DNA of 64,000 bases from Malurus cyaneus samueli (lineage: Eukaryota; Chordata; Aves; Passeriformes; Maluridae), in assembly GCA_009741485.1 (NCBI GenBank), contig CM019236.1, positions 33,814,781-33,878,780 of the forward strand, read 5' to 3'. The position numbers and the translations under genes were made by a program. Positions 37,839 to 50,565 of the stretch are shown in pieces (the stretch's first letter is position 1; the number at the start of each line of letters is the position of its first letter). The notes beneath the pieces are model-generated. The model was not told the origin of the DNA, did not search any database, and saw only the letters and a list, made by a program, of their open reading frames with translations.

Positions 37839-38039
37839 TAATTACAATTTTGTTATTATTAATTACTGAGTGGAAAATCATTTGTAATTAGCTCAGACTA
37901 AATCATAGTTTAAACAGCCAAAAATTACATTACAAACTAAAGTGTAATTAAAGCACTACACTAAAGTGTTTATTTAAACCCAGTTTAGCTACTGCAGATT
38001 TTTCAATCAGGTTCTCAGGCTCATATATGGATGTAATTA
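37839..38039. promoter_or_regulatory. TAATTA cluster, possible homeodomain-bound enhancer
   Basis: The palindromic core TAATTA occurs at 37,839, 37,860, 37,885, 37,945 and 38,034, five times in 201 bp. With 60% A+T about 0.15 would be expected by chance. TAATTA is the core site of many homeodomain factors, so a conserved enhancer is a reasonable guess. AT-rich composition can inflate such counts, and I cannot test conservation. Confidence 0.3.
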
Positions 38040-39083
38040 GTCTTCAGTACTGACAGCATACTGCATTTATTCATTAAGCATCAATATTGTTGAACAAATG
38101 TAAATAAAATTTAGACAGGAATTCTTTAAAGGGGCAGTCAGGGAAACATCTGGGTGAGATAATGAAGCTGGGAATGATGTGAATGTTAATGAGTTTTGGT
38201 GCTGCTCTGGTACCCAAAGAGTTTTTGTAGACACACACTTTGTACACCCACTATTTGCACTGAGTTTGCAAGCACCAGTGATCCTCCTTTCACTGCTGTG
38301 TAGTCACTTATCTGAGATCCTTCAGGGGTATTCTGGGCTCTGCACCTGGACAGATTCCCACCCAGCAGATAGAATAGAATTTCACACTTGAACGCTGGGA
38401 AGGAAAGCAGCTCATAGCAACACCACGAGTTTTCTTAATATATTTTACTAAATTTAATGTAAACAAACTGATCTTAAAATAGGCAGTAAGACTACTGGCA
38501 AAATTTGCTTCTTTCAGTTATGTGGAATGAAATTAACATATCTCTTTGCAGTGTGTGTCATAGTGATTTTAACAAATCTGACTTGTGCTACACATTGCAG
38601 GGAGTAACTTTCTTCTGAGTTCATGGCTGGGAAAGCAGCTTTTCTCCCTGAAAAAAAGAAAAACAATATTGCTAGAAAGGAGACATACTCTGATATAAGG
38701 CTTCTGAACATTCTTAAATTCTAGGACACTCATAGATAAGGTTTGGTGGTGGGCAGTGGCAGTGAGTGAGATATAACATACTCACCATTAATGGAATGAA
38801 TGACAGGGATATGGAGATAATGGAGATAATGAAGATAGTGTAGTGTCCTCCATGCTGCTTCAGCTCATGTATTGACACCATAGTATAAATCTCTGATTTA
38901 TAATTTAAAGCCCAGAATTTTATTATGTAGTTAGTGCCCTAACAATGATGTTACACAACAAGGGAAACTCCTTTCATGTTATTAGCTTTGGGGTATAAAA
39001 TTACATCGATTCTCTTTTTTGTTTTTCAAAACATCTGCACATTAACTATAGGAATTCGGCAGAAGTCATGTGCTCAGTGAAAA

Positions 39084-39162
39084 TAAAAAAAAGGAAAAAA
39101 ATTTTTTTTCTTTTTTTTTTTTTTTTCTTTTTTCTTTTTGTTTTGTTTTTTTTTTTTTTTTA
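39084..39162. repeat. A-run to T-run low-complexity block
   Basis: A-rich runs with GG are followed directly by T-rich runs interrupted by single C or G bases. The block can fold back on itself and its length is likely to be unreliable in assemblies. Confidence 0.9.
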
Positions 39163-41035
39163 ATTTGAGCTTTCAAAACTTGGCATTCCTAAAAATAAGA
39201 TTTTAAAAAGTGCTCGGGGAGTGCTTTTAAAAAGTAGTCAAGCAGTTTAATAAAAGTCTAACAAAGGCTTTTCAAAAGCATTCACTCCATCCTGATTTTG
39301 TAGGTGGCCTGAAGATACCGGTTATGAAGATATGTTGTGCTTGTCTGTGTGACTGCACTAGACACCTGCTTCATAAAAAAAGAAAGTGTAAGTGTATGTA
39401 TTACCATCTGGACTGGTGTTTCTTTGCTATTTTGCTACAATATTATTCATGTCAACATTTCAGTTGCTAAAGTGTGTTTATAATTTTTTAGGCATGATAC
39501 TTTCGGATTTAGTGGTTCGCATTCATGTTCTCAGCTCTGTCTTGTTAACAACCTCTGACAGAACTTTGAGAAGTAATGCACATTCTTTACACTTTATATC
39601 TCCACCTCCAAACCCTTTGGCTTAATATAAAATTTCTTCCCTCTTTTTCCCCAGTTTATTGAAGCTGCCTCTGTGACAGCCCTGAGCTCCACACTGATGC
39701 ATTCAGTAACTATCTAATAATAAGATGATGTCAATACGTATCACCCCATTCAATATTCTGAGAAGCTGGGTCCCCCGATAAAACTTTGAACACCATAAAT
39801 ACAAAACAACAAGGTAAACTTTGTATCTGGTAGTGCTACAGATTTCAAGGATGTAAGAAAATTAAAAAAAAAAAATTACATTAATTTTTGTCAAGAAAGC
39901 TATCAACCAACTAGGATGATATTTGGTGGGTTTTTGCTTTTCTTCGTGTGGAAAGTGTTTATATGATTTCAGATGACACTGTGCTTTTATGTCCCTTCTG
40001 ATCTTTTGTAAAATTATTCCACAGGAGGAGAGATTATTAAAAAATTATAAATAAAGCATATGGATATTAATTACAGAAAAAAAAAATACATCTGTAAGAT
40101 TTACTGGGCTTCTGACTGATCCAGATAGGGAAAAAGAATACCTAGTCCATCAACTCTTTAAGAGTTAAATGAAAGTCTTTTTATTGTTATAAAGAGTTAA
40201 TTGATTATAAAAATCTATGTAACTTTAGGCCTTTAAGTGCAAAGAGTAGAAACAGTGCTCCTCTCAATATTCATTATATTGTGTGTCTGTTTTCTCATGC
40301 TAAAGTGAATTTGACATAATGGTAAGTAGTTCAAACAATCTATACTGCTGGAAGCTTTCCCTCGCAAACTATTGATTTACCACCACATCCACAGCATGCT
40401 CAGAAACACTTCCCATTCTGTTTACCATTCTGTATGGCTGGAATGCATCGTTTCACACTGTCTAATGGAATTAAGCAAACCTTGTCATTTTGCTGGAAAA
40501 CTTGCTATATTTGTAGCTCAGCATGCTGGGTAGAAGAGCCTGGCTAGTTTAGTACTAAATCCACAAGTTCTTATTTTGGTAACTTTCTGTTTTGCTTGGA
40601 TGGAAGTATTGGTGTCAGCAAGCAAGGACCCTATCCTCAGGGAACTGAAGCATCTCCAGATTAAAAGTGGGGAGATCATCTTCTGGTTCATGAACAGCCA
40701 GGGTTAGTGGTGAGTCTTGGTAGGTCAGAACGTGATTGGATCTAAACAGATGTGGTGTAGGATGGGTGTCCCACTTGTCACTTTAAATTCTTCTAGGATA
40801 AGGAAGGAGTTATACTGGGAAAACTGAGAAATTCCAGAGAATGTGTGAGCTCTGCTGTGTGAGAAACATCTCTCGAAATACTTGAGGAGCACAGTCAGAA
40901 GAGTTCAATTTAGAAATGACATGGATATAAAGAGAGCTGTAACAGTGACTTTTGGTGGCTTAGCTGTTACTCTGAAATACTGGAAGTATATGTATGAATG
41001 TAAGATGTGAGTGAATGCAAAGAAATAGTGACGTG

Positions 41036-42440
41036 GAATCATGGAGTGGTTTGGGTTGGACAGGATCTTACAGATCACCTAGTTCCAACCCCCTCTGCCA
41101 GAGACAGGACACCAGCTTGCTCAGTGATCCACCCAACCTGGCCTTGAGCATTTCCAGGGCCAGGGTACCATGTTCCAGCGCTTCACAACCCTGTGGGTAA
41201 AGAATTTCTTCATAAAAACAGATCGAAAGCTGCCCTCTTTCAATTAAGTCCATTTCTCCTTGTTCTGTCACTACACTCTCCAACTTTCTTGTTGGTCCTC
41301 TTTAGGTACTGGAAGATTTCAATAAGGTCTCCCTGGAGCCTTCTCTTGTCCAGGCTCATCAATCCCAACAGTGACATTTTTTCATCATTTGGAAGAGGTG
41401 CTCCAGCCCTCTGACCATCTTCCTGGCCCTCCTCTGGACTCATTCCACCACATCCATGTCTTTCTTATGTTCAGTCCCCAGAAATGAAGACAGTATGTCA
41501 AACAGGGTCTCACCACAGCAGAGTAGAGGGGTACCACAGTCTCCCTGCACTAGTTTTGGAAGCAGGCCTGGATATCACTGACTTCCTGGAATGTGAACAC
41601 ACAATGATGGGTCATGTCAAGCTTCTCATATACCAGTGTTCCCTATTCCTTCTCCTCAGGTCTGGTCTCAATCTGCTCTCCTAAAACCTGTATATGTTCT
41701 TGTGATTGCCCAGTTCAGGTGCAGGACCTTGCACTTTGGCCTTTTTGAATTTCGTGAGGTTCACACATCCCCACGTCTCAGGCCTAACGTGATCCTTCTG
41801 GATGGCTTCCTTGCCCTCCAGCATATTGACCACACCACACAGCTAGGTGCAGTCAGCAAGCTTACTGGGGGTGCACTCCATCCCACTGTCCCAATGAATC
41901 AATGAAACTATCCCAATATCACCAATGAAGGTTTAAATAGCAGCAGTTCCAACAGCAGCCCGCAAGGACACCACTCGTCACTTCTCTCCACTTGGACATC
42001 GAACCCTTGACTGCAACCACTCAGCCAGCTTATCCACTGAGCTGTCCACCCACCAAATCTGTTTGTCTCCAGATTAACAACAATGGTCTTGTGCAGGACA
42101 GTGTCAAACACTTTGCACAGGTCTAGGTAAATAAGGTCAGTGTGAAGCTGTGCATATTAAGATTCTCAGTGGTCTCATACATGATCTTCATTCTCCCACT
42201 CACTGCCTTTGCCTTCTGAAACTTGGACAAATGTGCCCAGAACACTTGCCAGTGAAGACTGATGCATAACACTGGAGGGTACCTCAGCTCTCTCCATATC
42301 TCAGGTTACCAGATCTCCTGTTTCCTTCTGGAGAGAACACACATTTTCCCCAATCTTCCTTTTATCACCAATGTACCTATAGAAACTTTTCTCATTGACT
42401 TTAATGTCCTTGGACAGATTTAAAAACCATTTCCAATAAA
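41036..42440 (-). mobile_element. CR1 LINE, 3' 1.4 kb, antisense
   Basis: The plus strand begins with the reverse of the CR1 3' end (GAATCATGGAGTGGTTTGGG, TTACAGATCACCTAGTTCCA). It then continues without large breaks through the 3' untranslated region, the RT thumb and palm (GTGCAGGACCTTGCACTTTG, GACACCACTCGTCAC, GTGTCAAACACTTTGCACAG) and the region upstream of RT (ACCTCAGCTCTCTCCATATC, CTTCCTTTTATCACCAATGT). The octamer tail is reduced to about one unit. It is one of the better-preserved copies in the window, but no frame stays open for more than about 90 codons. Confidence 0.92.
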
Positions 42441-43974
42441 TACCATTGTTATGGCTGAGGTGCAAGTGGGATTTGACTGGATAGCTATTATCTCTGCTAC
42501 TTTGCCAAATCTTTTAGAAGTGAATGGATTGATTTGGAGGCATAGCTTCTTTTACACCCACTTGGGCAGCCTGGGTATTCATAATATGTTCTGATGAATG
42601 CTCAGCACTACCTTCCTTTTTTTTTTGGTTAAACAGGATGTCATTTCACTTGGAAGAAAAATTATCAATTGTGTGTCTATTGTGTGTTTTTTTTTTTTCT
42701 TTTTTTCCCCATTTTTTCTTCATTCATTGAATCTTGTTGACAAACTGATAACAAATCTCTCTTTCACTGAGCATCTTTCAAACCCAAACATGAATGTGGG
42801 ATCTATCCTGTTGTGAGATTTTCAGAAAAATGAACAAAAAATTTTTTGATCATACGCATGTGACGTATTAAAACTCTTCAGAGCTTAAAGCGGAGGGAAA
42901 CTTTTATCCTGACAAGGAAAACAGACCAGTGGACTGGGCTTATAAAAGTAGATGTGTCAGATTTTTGTGGCTAAAATGGTACCCATAGGATCAGCGCAGC
43001 TTTGTTCAGTAAATGAGAGACTGATGATAAGGAATGTCAGTGCTGCAAAATAAAGATGGAGAAGAGAGCTGCTAAAGCACTTTAAAACATTAGAGAAGAC
43101 TTTCAGAAAGACCTCCTGTCAACTTTTCAAGGTGTTATAGATGATGAAGTAATTTTGCAACATCGCTACTATGTGGCAATTTTTTTACAAGGGGAAAGGA
43201 AAGGTGTCTGGACAGACAACTTAGGTGTTTTTTTTGCATTTTTCTTGTCTGTTAAGCATGAAGAAAAAAGAATTTATAGCGGAATTTTCTTCTTTCAGGA
43301 AAACTATCACTGGCAATATGATATACTTTTGCTGTTTATGTCCATCATTTATTTATATCTACATTTTCCATAACTGTGTGATTAGTTGTACTGTTTCAAA
43401 TTAATTCTGATCTATAAATAGGAATATATATGCACAAATTAGTCGTGTTGAGTTTTACGGTAAGAAAGAAGTAATTACTTTCTGGGTTGAGAAAGGGACA
43501 ATTAAGTAGTATTACTGCTCACTGGAGATCAGTATTTTAACCAAAAAGAGCAATGGTTTTACCTATAAGCCAGAAACTCTAGTCTATATATATTTTATGA
43601 TACATTTTAAAAATGTGTTTTCATGTAGCTTCAGCTACTTTCTACCAACTCTTCTTTTTTGATCCTGCTCAGCGCCCTCAGTCCTATAGGCTGGCAAAAG
43701 TTTTTCATCCCTTACACATTAATGGGGATTATACATAATTGTAGCAATTTCTTTTAATTTATATTTATTTTTTAGTATTTATTTTAGCTATTCATTCAAA
43801 TTAGTATTTTAAAGATGAAAAGAGAAATACCAATAAAGTACAATGCTAAATTTTCTGCTTCTGTCACATTATAAAATATTTTTCTTCAGAATATGAAAAA
43901 TGCTGATTGGAAAATACCTACAGGGTCTTCAGCCCCAAATCATGTCAAATTCTCACCAACACCAAGTCTGAACA
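42441..43974. other. Non-coding stretch, no gene recognised
   Basis: AT-rich sequence with T runs near 42,616 and 42,688-42,712. The 72-codon frame at 43,155 lacks any recognisable motif. Confidence 0.5.
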
Positions 43975-44125
43975 GTCTTGTCCAGCTGAATGTGGAGGAC
44001 CTCTGAGATTCCCTAGTCTCTTACAGGTGCTCAGCTACCCTGTAAGAGCAATGGGTTTTCCCTGATTCTCAACTTGAACCTCCCAAGTGACAATCTGTGG
44101 TCATTTCCCTTTGTCAGGTACCATT
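43975..44125 (-). mobile_element. CR1-like 3'-region fragment, antisense
   Basis: The plus strand contains ACTTGAACCTCCCAAGTGAC, then CAATCTGTGGTCATTTCCCT and TTGTC, a diverged form of the antisense CR1 block that normally reads AACCTCCCCTGG…TTGAGGCC.TTTCC. The upstream part, with CTGTAAGAGCAATGGGTTTT, fits the neighbouring block. The match is weaker than for the other pieces. Confidence 0.5.
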
Positions 44126-44252
44126 TTCTGCACAAACAAATAAATATTGTATGAATAAACTAGAACCCGTGTAAAAGAGCATCTAGCAAAAAACATCCCT
44201 GCTCATCCAAGTAAGGATGCAGAACCAATATCCCATTTTATGTATATATATG

Positions 44253-45455
44253 TGTCCTGGTTTTACTCGGTCTGGCTTTAGGTGGTGGGGGGATGGGACC
44301 AAGAAACCACAAAGATGGCTCCTATGACAAAGTTCTAGAAGCTTTCTCCTTCTCCAGCAAAAGGAGCCCTACCCCCTGTGTTTTAGAGCCCAATGCATCA
44401 TGGCTCTGAGGGTGATGGACAGGCGGCCCATCAGGCCTGGGTCAATTGCACAGGTTGGTTACACCTCTGTGATGATGAATGGTCTTGTACTTAAGAAGAT
44501 TTCAAAACAGGACAGAGCGTGGCCGCTATTTAGTTTTTAGGTTGTTAGTATCATCCCCTGCACTGGGGGAGGACAGAGGAGGAGGATGAGGACATGTAAG
44601 AAAAAATGGAGACCCAAGATCACAGTAAGAAGAAGACAGGTGCTGTTGCTGTGGTGCTCGAACATGGAGAAAACAAGCTGTTCTTGAAAGAACTATTTCT
44701 TCAATGGGAGACCTGTACAGAAAAGGAGGCCCTGCAACCCGAGATAAAAAACCATGCCTTTGAGGATGGGAGATCATAAGTCAAAAGGGGGATAAGAGTG
44801 CAGCCCCCCACATCTGTAGCAAGTTTACGCTTAGAGGAAGCTGTGTTCTGCCAGGAGATTTGAGAGAGTGGCCTTGGACTGAGAAAAAGCAGCTAGCCTT
44901 GGAGGACTGTTTTCCTTTCTCCTGCCAGTAAACAAAGAATCCCATGCCATCAGCAGTTATACACTGACTTTTTCTTAGGAAAAGAACTTCCACAGCTTGG
45001 AGCAGTAAGGACTCTTCTCCGTGGTTGCTGGATGATAACCGTAATGAGTATGATCTATGTTAAAACTTTCATCCCCGCCCCCTTGCGCACGGGAAGGCAT
45101 GGAGGGGTGGGGAAGGACGACCTGGGACAGGTTCGCAGAAAGAATAACAGGTGTATTAAAATAAAAGCTTTTATTTCTTCTCCTTATTAAATTTTTCCCT
45201 ATCTCTGTTCCCCTCTCCGTGTGCAGTAGTTTTTTCAGTTACTTTATCAGTAATAAATCTATTTTGCAACTTAAGTTATTCAGCCGTCTGACATTTCTGG
45301 AATCATATATGTATATTCTCTCAATTATGTTATCTTGCTAAAGCTATAAATTTTAGTGCTAATTGCGCTTTTTGCTCTCCCTTCTGCCTTTTTCAGTGGA
45401 TGGGGGGGGAATGTCATAGGTGCTTTGGCTTTCATGGAGGAGCTAAACCACAACA
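44253..45455 (+). mobile_element. Solo LTR, avian ERVL-like
   Basis: The element begins TGTCCTGGTTTTACTCGG and ends GAGCTAAACCACAACA, 1,203 bp later, with TG…CA termini. Its ends resemble those of the solo LTR at 15,048-15,619 (TGTCCTGGTT and TAAACCA), but the interior differs. Flanks ATATG (44,248-44,252) and ATATT (45,456-45,460) form a 5-bp target duplication with one mismatch, as ERVL-class insertion gives. An AATAAAAG signal lies near 45,161. No gag, pol or env frame is present. Confidence 0.72.
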
Positions 45456-47569
45456 ATATTGCATATATTATATGTATATAAATATCTCTTTAAAATAAAC
45501 AGTTATTTGATTTCCACAGTCATATTCAGCAAGCGGAATCAGTAGCAAGCCATAAAGTTAATTTTGCTTAATATGATTTGTCAGACTCCTGAGAATTAGC
45601 TCTAATCATATTCATTAACCACATTAGATAGTGTCTTATTCAGAATAGGACATGTCATAGTTCAGACTAGAAGAAAGATTGTTTTTTACTCTTGAATTTA
45701 AAATATTGAACAAACATTTCAGTACAAAAACCCCTCACTTTTTGATTGCCTTTCATTAGCTAAAATCTTTATGAAGACAAATAATAACAAGCTCCTGAAT
45801 CTTGAACAAAGAATAGTGATAACAAGAACTAAAATTAAAATTGAGTAGATTTTGCAGCTTAATCTAAAGGAACAATTCAAAATAAGAAAGGAGTGAAAAA
45901 ATATATTAATTTTTTTTTTTTTTTGTAACAACCCTCAGAAGAACAAGAACCAAATGTGCTGTTATATGTCACAGCTAGTATTTTTTCATCTGCAACTGAA
46001 AGTACCATTTTATGCCAATTCTCAGAGTACATTCAGAACAGGTGGATGCTTCTGTGTTGGGAACTCAGTGCTACAGGAACCAGGGTAAATGTGGGCTGGG
46101 GCAAATTTATTGAAAATGCCCATTGTGTTGTCTTGACGGCTAGTTTTTAATGATTATGCAGACATGGTTAAGGGGATAAAAGGGTTTTAGCTCTGTATTT
46201 GGGATCCCAGGTGCACAACTTGATGGCAAAATGTACACCCGTGTATACCACTGATAAAGGTTTTATAGGTTTCAGAAATTAGCATATCTATCTAGGATTC
46301 CCCAATAAGAAACTTCACAAATGGCAGCAATGTACCCCACTCTAATGAATCCCCCCTGGATGAGGCCAGAGCTCAGTTTACACAAGACGTTCCAGAGAGA
46401 AGGCTTCACCAAGGCTGGAGCCTCAGCTTTGATATAGCACAGGGCACGCTGATACCTTCCTCAAAATGTTTGGCCTCTCTGCCCAGCAGAACTCCTAAAC
46501 TAAAGTGGAATATCAAGCTCCTAGAATTACAAGTATGCAGACTAAGGGGTACAGGAAGATGCATAGAGGGTACAGCAAGTGTAAAAAGGAAACCAAAAAT
46601 CATCAGGCATCAATTGCTACAGGGCATGTATATAAAGTGAACAGATCTGCTGGATAAACTGGTCCCTAACAAGAGATGCACCACTCAGAGAGAAAATGAA
46701 GGCAGTACGCTGTTGTTTTGTTTAAAGCCATGTACTAGATTTTGTTGCAAAAACACTTCTCTGGAGAAGCCACCCCTGAACTCAAACTGGAAAACCTCAA
46801 GTACTTTAAACCAGATTTGCCTAGAAGTCTTAAAAGACAAACTACGAGAAAATGTCTTGCATATTGAAAAAGAACTTCATACTTTCACCTAGGTTTGTAG
46901 GCATATATCTTTTTACCACCCTGTCTCATTTACCAACTTGTCTCTTATACAGTCATAAACTTATGAAAAAATACATTTTTGGTTATCACTGGATCAGATC
47001 TTCAATTCTATTATTTTTTACATTTGATTCTTTCTGTCTCTAAGAGCATAATTAAGGTCCAATGCCAGATTCCAGTGCTGTGCTTAGCAATTCTCTCCAT
47101 TCAACCACTGTTAGGAAGGCAGCCTTATAGCTACAGTGTTAAATAAAGCATTAATTGACTTGTGAATTAGCATTTCCATTAAAAACAATTAAATGGTTAC
47201 GTTCTGACACTGAGGAGGTCCACATTTGCTTTTGGACCTATGCAATCTATACATACAGACTTTTCTTCAGAAACGTAGAATACCAAAACTGTACATTGCC
47301 ACAAGATGAACATTTCCAGATACAATAGTAAGAGTTTTAAACTAAATGTGAGAGGGGAGAGGACAATATCAATCTTGGCCCTCACAAAGCTTAGAGCAAC
47401 AGGGTGCTGGCAAGGACCCTCAGCGGGTGACAATGAACTGTCACACTGGAGCGCATCAGCAGCTGAGATGAGCCAGAGGCTCATGAGGCAACAGAAGCCA
47501 AGAGGAAAACACTAGGGAAATATTTTAAAGGAGTTAAGGAGCTTTCCTCAAGGAAGACAACACAGCCAA
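45456..47569. other. Non-coding stretch, no gene recognised
   Basis: A T run lies at 45,910-45,924. The part at about 46,060-46,620 is less AT-rich and has the texture of an old LTR or retrovirus fragment, but I could not find terminal motifs, a primer site or a frame, so it is not called. Confidence 0.4.
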
Positions 47570-48570
47570 CAGCCCAGCTAAGATACCTTTACACCTGCAC
47601 ACAGCATGGGCAATAAGCAAGAGCTGGAAGCCACTGTGCTGCTGGAAAGTCATAACCTTTGAGCCATGGCTGAGACTTGGTGGATGAATCCCATGACTGA
47701 AGTGTGACTGTTGATGGTTACTGGGAGGAAGAATGGGCAGAGGAGTTCCCTCTGTGTCAGGAAGTGAATAGAGCAGGAAGATTTGTCTCTGAAGAAGAGC
47801 CATGGGCAAGAATCAGAGACAGAGGGAACAAGGGGATCCTTGTGGGTGGTGGTTATTGCAGCTCCCTGATCAACTGGTGAAGCCTTCTTGCTCTGGCTGC
47901 AGGAGGCAGCACACTCAGGGGCTCTTCTCCTGCTGGATATACACAGAGCCACCCTGAGCTCTGCTGGGAGAACAGCATAGAGAGCTGTAGGAGATCCAGG
48001 AGATGGCTGGAATGCATGGAGGATAAATCCCTGATCCAGGTAAAAGCCCTAGCAGAGAGGATGTGATGCTGATCTGATGGTGGCCAGCATAAATAAACAT
48101 AACAAGGACATTGGGATTGGAGGCAGTGCAGGCTGCCTTTGGAGGAGTTCACACTGAGTGAGATGGGTCAAGGGAAGTATAAAATTAGGATCCTGAAGTT
48201 TACCAAAACAAAATTCTCTTCAGGGAGGTAACTAATAAGATTCCCGGGGACATGGCCCTCAGGGACAAGGGAGCGGAACAGAACTGGCAGATCTTTCAGG
48301 AGGTGTTCCACTGAGTGTGAGAGCTAGCAATCACTGGGAAGATATCCTAAAAGTAAAGCAGGAGACCGGCATGATTGAGTAGGGAACTGTTGATCAGACT
48401 AAACAGAAATAAGCAAATGCACAGACCATGTAAATGAGGACAGGTGACCTGGGTAGGGTATAGAGATGAAGTTCAACTGCACAGGACGGCTGGAGAAGAG
48501 CTGCATTTGAATCTGGCAAGAGATGAAAAACATTCACAAAAAGGGTTTCTGTAGTGTTCTCTAGACAAAA

Positions 48571-48786
48571 ATGTCAAAGAAACTGCACTCCCATCCCCCA
48601 GTACACAATTATGGAGAACTGGTAACTACGGATGAGAAAAAGGCTGAGGTACTCACCACCCTTCTTACCTCAGTCCTCAATGGGAAGCTCTCTTCCACAG
48701 CTTTTGAATGCATGAACAGAACAATAGGAATTGGTGACGGCAAAGTGCTTTGTATTGTGTGTAAGTTCATGACTGAACACACATAG
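48571..48786 (+). pseudogene. CR1 ORF2 linker fragment
   Basis: A 71-codon ATG-initiated frame from the region between endonuclease and RT. The block ELVTTDEKKAEVLTTLLTSV (residues 16-35) corresponds to the family segment that leads into RT. The C-terminal third is out of register with CR1, and the frame ends at a premature TAG. An identical copy lies at 62,829-63,044. Confidence 0.8.
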
Positions 48787-49350
48787 GTCTATGGAAATTG
48801 ATGAGATATATCCCAGAGTCCTGAGCAAGTGCCAAGTCACTTTCCATGATATTTGAAAAGTATGGCAGTCACGTGAGGTCTTGGTGACTGGAAAAAGGGA
48901 AATATTGTACCCATCTTAAAAAAGGGTAGAAAGGAGACCCTGGAACTACACCTGTCAGCCTCCCCTCTGTGCCTGAGAAGATCATGGAATAGATCCTCCT
49001 GGAAGCTGTGCTTAGGCACATGGAGGACAGAGAGTTGATTTGAAAACATCACGGCCAGAGAGTTGATTTGACCATCACGGCTTCACCAAGGGCATGTCCT
49101 TCCTGGCCAGCCGGCTGGCTTTCTATTATTGGACTACATCACTGGGCGAGAGAAGAGCTGTATAATTCATCTGGACTTCTGTAAAGCCTTTGACACGGTT
49201 TCCTAAAAGATCCTTCTTTCTAAATTGGAAAGAGATGGACTTAATGGATCTACTCTTAAGGGGATAAGAAAAAAGTTTGATATTTGCATCCAGAAGGTAG
49301 AAGACAACAGAGTCCTGGAGGATGTGCTATAAGGGTTAATACTGGGAGCA

Positions 49351-49596
49351 TTGCTATTGAATATCTTCATTAATGACATAGACAAAGAGATCAAGGGCAC
49401 CCTCAGCAGATTTGCTGATGACACCAATCTGAGTTGTGCAGTTGCCACACCTGAAGCACAGGATGCTGTCCGGAGGGACCTTAACAAATTTGAGAAGTGG
49501 TTCCATGGAAATCTTGCGGGATTTAACAAGACCAAGTGCAAGGTGCTGCACGTGGGTTGGGGGCAATTCCCAGTTCCAGCACAGGCTGGGGGATGA
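49351..49596 (+). pseudogene. CR1 reverse transcriptase core fragment
   Basis: An 81-codon frame that opens at TTG and carries the RT palm. IFINDIDKEIKGTLSR (residues 5-20) is followed by the intact catalytic F-A-D-D at 21-24 and the RRDLNKFEKWFHGNL block. The preceding family block (normally ending in a G-x-P-Q-G motif) is interrupted by a stop near 49,331, so no full RT can be made. The antisense 190-codon frame over the same bases is a shadow. Confidence 0.85.
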
Positions 49597-50565
49597 ACAG
49601 ATGGAGAGCAACACTGGGGAGAAGGGCCTGGGGATGTTGTGGGTGAGAGGCTGGACATGACCCAGGAGGGCAAGGAAGGGGATTGTGCCACTCTGATCAG
49701 CTCCTGTGAGACCCTACCCGGAACATGCATCCAGATCTGCAGTCCCAGGACGGACATGGACCCATTGGATAGCATTCATAAGAAGCCACCAAGATGATTA
49801 GAGGGATGGAACAACTCTCCTGTTGTTTCTGAGAGAACAGGAAGAGAAGGCTGAGAGAATTGGGATTATTCAGTCAGGAGAAGGCTTTGTGTGGACTTAA
49901 TTGCATGTTCTGGAAGGACAGGGCATTGGCTGCCCGCTGGAAGAGAGTAGGTTTAGATTAGATATTAGAAAGAAATTTCCTGTGAGAGTTTTGAGGCCCT
50001 GGCACAGGTTGCCCAGAGATGCTACAGATGCCCTCTGCCAGGGAACGTTTAGGACCAGGCTGGAAGGGGCTCTGAGTAACCTGATCCTGTGACAAGTGTT
50101 CCCATCCATGGCAAGGGAGTTTGGAAATGAATGGTCTTTAGGGTCCTTTCCAACCCCAACCATTCTATGACACTGTGAAGGTCAGGTTTAATAAAATAGA
50201 TAGATTTTGCAGAATAAACATCATGTCCCTGCTTTTAATCAGGGACAAAACTTCAGGAAGAGATTTAATTTCTTGTGAGGAGATACAGATTTTTTCTGAA
50301 TTAGTTACATTGCTATATGAAAGGAACTGGTCATTGCCATAGCAATGCCAAATCACCTGACCCACATACACAGACCACAGGCCAGATTCAGACCTCAGTC
50401 TTGCCAATGTAAATCTTAGAGTAACCTCATATGAATGATGAATGATTTTATATGGAGTACTGTAGCTAGAGATCACATAGACCATCACATACAGTAAGTA
50501 TGCTGCCCTCTAGAACTAATTCACATGATCTATTTCAAGCAGCCAATGTGAAAAGCCTACTCTTA

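Larger units (their letters stand above)
32596..41035. other. Long non-coding stretch, no gene recognised
   Basis: About 8.4 kb with no recognisable gene. Features seen are a poly-T near 32,952-32,968, a 10-bp stem inverted repeat at 34,405-34,429, a more GC-rich patch of unknown origin at about 34,700-35,400, a TAATTA cluster at 37,839-38,039 and an A/T homopolymer block at 39,084-39,162. A 112-codon frame at 36,854 spans a T run and is not convincing. Confidence 0.5.
47570..50178 (+). mobile_element. CR1 LINE, 2.6 kb, sense; contains duplicated part a
   Basis: This is the longest CR1 in the window. The left part matches the ORF2 endonuclease start (GCATGGGCAATAAGCAAGAG, GAATCCCATGACTGAAGTGT, GAACAAGGGGATCCTTGTGG). 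The linker follows (TCAGGGACAAGGGAGCGGAA, GGAGACCGGCATG), then the RT core and the 3' untranslated region. It ends in CATTCTATGACACTGTGA. The frame is broken by many stops and indels, for example directly after LLESHNL in the endonuclease part. From 48,048 rightward the sequence recurs at 62,306. The true 5' edge may lie further left, near 47,400. Confidence 0.9.
48048..50565. repeat. Duplicated segment a, copy 1
   Basis: Bases from 48,048 recur from 62,306 at a constant offset of 14,258. The text reads identical to about 48,860 and then shows scattered indels in both copies. The second copy runs off the window at 64,000, which corresponds to about 49,750 here, so the right limit of the duplicated part is inferred from where segment b begins. 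Confidence 0.9.

Noticed and set aside
46060..46620. Possible LTR or endogenous retrovirus fragment
   Set aside because: The base composition differs from its surroundings, but no TG…CA ends, target duplication, primer site or reading frame could be shown.
49203..49775. 190-codon open frame on the minus strand, the longest in the window
   Set aside because: It lies antisense to CR1 reverse transcriptase, whose sense peptide is recognisable on the plus strand over the same bases. It is a shadow frame. The minus-strand frames at 63,483-63,981 are the same case.
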